In this document: positions 5,894 through 6,656 of the stretch, piece by piece
How positions within the stretch are numbered: position 1 is the first letter of the stretch
Layout: the number at the start of each line of letters is the position of its first letter
Source: an uncultured Bacillota bacterium
GTDB taxonomy: Bacteria; Bacillota; Sulfobacillia; UBA995; UBA9673
Length of the DNA: 6,656 nucleotides
Assembly: GCA_937863905.1 (NCBI GenBank)
Contig: CALMHV010000150.1
Location: 1-6,656, forward strand
Direction: 5' to 3'
The notes under the pieces: generated by a model
The model's input: the letters and a program-made list of their open reading frames with translations, nothing else
The model's database searches: none
What the model was told of the DNA's origin: nothing
Translations under genes and position numbers: made by a program

Positions 5894-6656
5894 AGTTGGT
5901 TCCTCCTCGTTGGTGCGGCCTCCGCCTCGGCCTGCTTCCGCGCCGCCAGTTGCGCCCTGACCTCGGCGTGCCCCGCCCGGGTGACCGGGTAGAAGACCAG
6001 GGTGACCAGGCCGAGGCCGAGGAGAACCGCGGGAATCGGGCCGAGCAGGAGGCGGATGGCCAGGAGCGTCCCGGGTGATTGCGCCGCCCCGGCCACGTAC
6101 CCGACGCTCTGGAGGGTGAGCCCGGTGGCAAAGATGGCCCCCGACGACGCCACCTTCTGGGCGAAGGTCATGAACCCGTAGTGCTGCCCCTCGCGCCGCC
6201 GCCCGGTGCGGAGTTCGTCGAACTCGATGCAGTCCGGGATCATGGACCAGGGGATGACGTGGGCCGTCGACAACCCTATCCCGGCCAGCACCGCCAGGGC
6301 GTAGGTGGCCGTGACCATCCCGGGGCGGAGGAAGGCGACCCCGCAGAGGACCAGGGCCAGGGAACCGATACCGGTCGCGTAGGCCACCTTCTTGCTCCAC
6401 CGCTCGCTGACCCAGACCCACAGGGGCAGGCAGAGGGCCGCGGTCAGGAAGAGGAGCCCGAAGACGATGGAGGACATGGCCTCCATGCCCATCACGTAGC
6501 GCAGGAAATAGACGAAGGTCACCTGGAGGACGTCGATGGCCATCCAGGTGAAGAGGTAGATGAGGACGGCCGCGCGGAACGGGCGGTTCTGCACGGTCAG
6601 GAGCATCTCGCGCCAGAGGTCGCGGACCGTGTCCCCGGCCCGGGAGGCGCGGCGGG
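5890..6656 (-). CDS. MFS transporter, GPH (MelB-like) family, N-terminal part outside window
   Basis: The visible C-terminal 254 residues continue in frame to the window edge. A methionine codon at 6606 is internal, because the sequence before it (DTVRDLWREM) and after it (NRPF) matches the central loop preceding TM7 in this family. Six hydrophobic segments follow, matching TM7-12, with SERWSKKVAYATG as the TM8-TM9 loop. The hallmark cytoplasmic loop HVIPWSMIPD...FDELRTGRRREGQHYG...KV lies between TM10 and TM11. GPH proteins are cation-coupled symporters of sugars or glycosides, usually about 450 residues, so roughly 200 residues are missing here. The substrate cannot be read from this half; many homologues are annotated only as MFS or putative glycoside/pentoside:cation symporters. 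The tail after TM12 is charged and Ala-rich. The stop overlaps the next gene's start by 4 bases (ATGA). Confidence 0.88.
   Translation of the reverse strand, partial: RRASRAGDTVRDLWREMLLTVQNRPFRAAVLIYLFTWMAIDVLQVTFVYFLRYVMGMEAMSSIVFGLLFLTAALCLPLWVWVSERWSKKVAYATGIGSLALVLCGVAFLRPGMVTATYALAVLAGIGLSTAHVIPWSMIPDCIEFDELRTGRRREGQHYGFMTFAQKVASSGAIFATGLTLQSVGYVAGAAQSPGTLLAIRLLLGPIPAVLLGLGLVTLVFYPVTRAGHAEVRAQLAARKQAEAEAAPTRRNQL
5902..5908 (-). promoter_or_regulatory. Ribosome binding site of the GNAT-like gene
   Basis: GAGGAGG on the minus strand, inside the last transporter codons, lies 8 nt before the ATG at 5893-5891. It fixes the start well downstream of the end of the open frame and indicates translational coupling to the transporter. 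Confidence 0.85.

Noticed and set aside
5894..6421. Upstream extension of the GNAT-like frame, which would give 563 residues
   Set aside because: It overlaps the well-conserved GPH transporter in another frame, its sequence is Arg/Gly/Pro-rich shadow, and the ATG at 5893 has an ideal ribosome binding site and the family N-terminus.
1..6656. tRNA, rRNA, CRISPR array, insertion sequence or phage att site
   Set aside because: I saw no cloverleaf-like or rRNA-like stretch, no regularly spaced repeats, no transposase or integrase signature and no terminal inverted repeats. Nearly all of the window is accounted for by the five genes.

Overview
The window is GC-rich (about two thirds G+C by eye) bacterial DNA, and every gene I can support lies on the minus strand, so it reads right to left. 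The right part (4730-6656) holds the C-terminal half of a GPH-type (MelB-like) MFS symporter and, overlapping it by 4 bases, a complete YghO-like GNAT-fold protein. The left part (130-4611) is a compact type IV pilus motor cluster, pilB-pilT-pilC: extension ATPase, retraction ATPase and inner-membrane platform protein.

The two blocks are separated by about 118 bases holding a possible promoter (4720-4749) and a perfect 8-bp inverted repeat (4657-4697) in the predicted leader of pilB. Within the pilus block the genes are tightly coupled. The pilB stop and pilT start share GTGA, pilC starts one base after the pilT stop, and pilT, pilC and the GNAT gene each have a strong purine-rich Shine-Dalgarno exactly 8 nt from the start. 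All three pilus genes use non-ATG starts (GTG, GTG, TTG). After pilC comes an A+T-richer, non-coding stretch (1-129). It ends in a perfect TTGACA -35 box whose -10 falls off the window edge, suggesting a separately transcribed next gene; a pilin or minor pilin is the obvious expectation but is not visible.

Functionally, PilB would power pilin polymerisation through PilC and PilT would power depolymerisation, together giving twitching, adhesion or DNA uptake. The symporter/GNAT pair has no evident link to pili. Strong AGGAGG-like sites, GTG/TTG starts, high GC and the pilB-pilT-pilC order fit a high-GC Firmicutes-like lineage, but the same order occurs in some Deltaproteobacteria, so taxonomy stays open.

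I see no wholly new system here. The most unusual signals are a dense G-tract array (a canonical G-quadruplex motif) in the coding strand of the pilT 3' end just before pilC, a PilT whose N-domain hallmark residues are substituted, and glycine/proline-rich low-complexity segments in all three pilus proteins.
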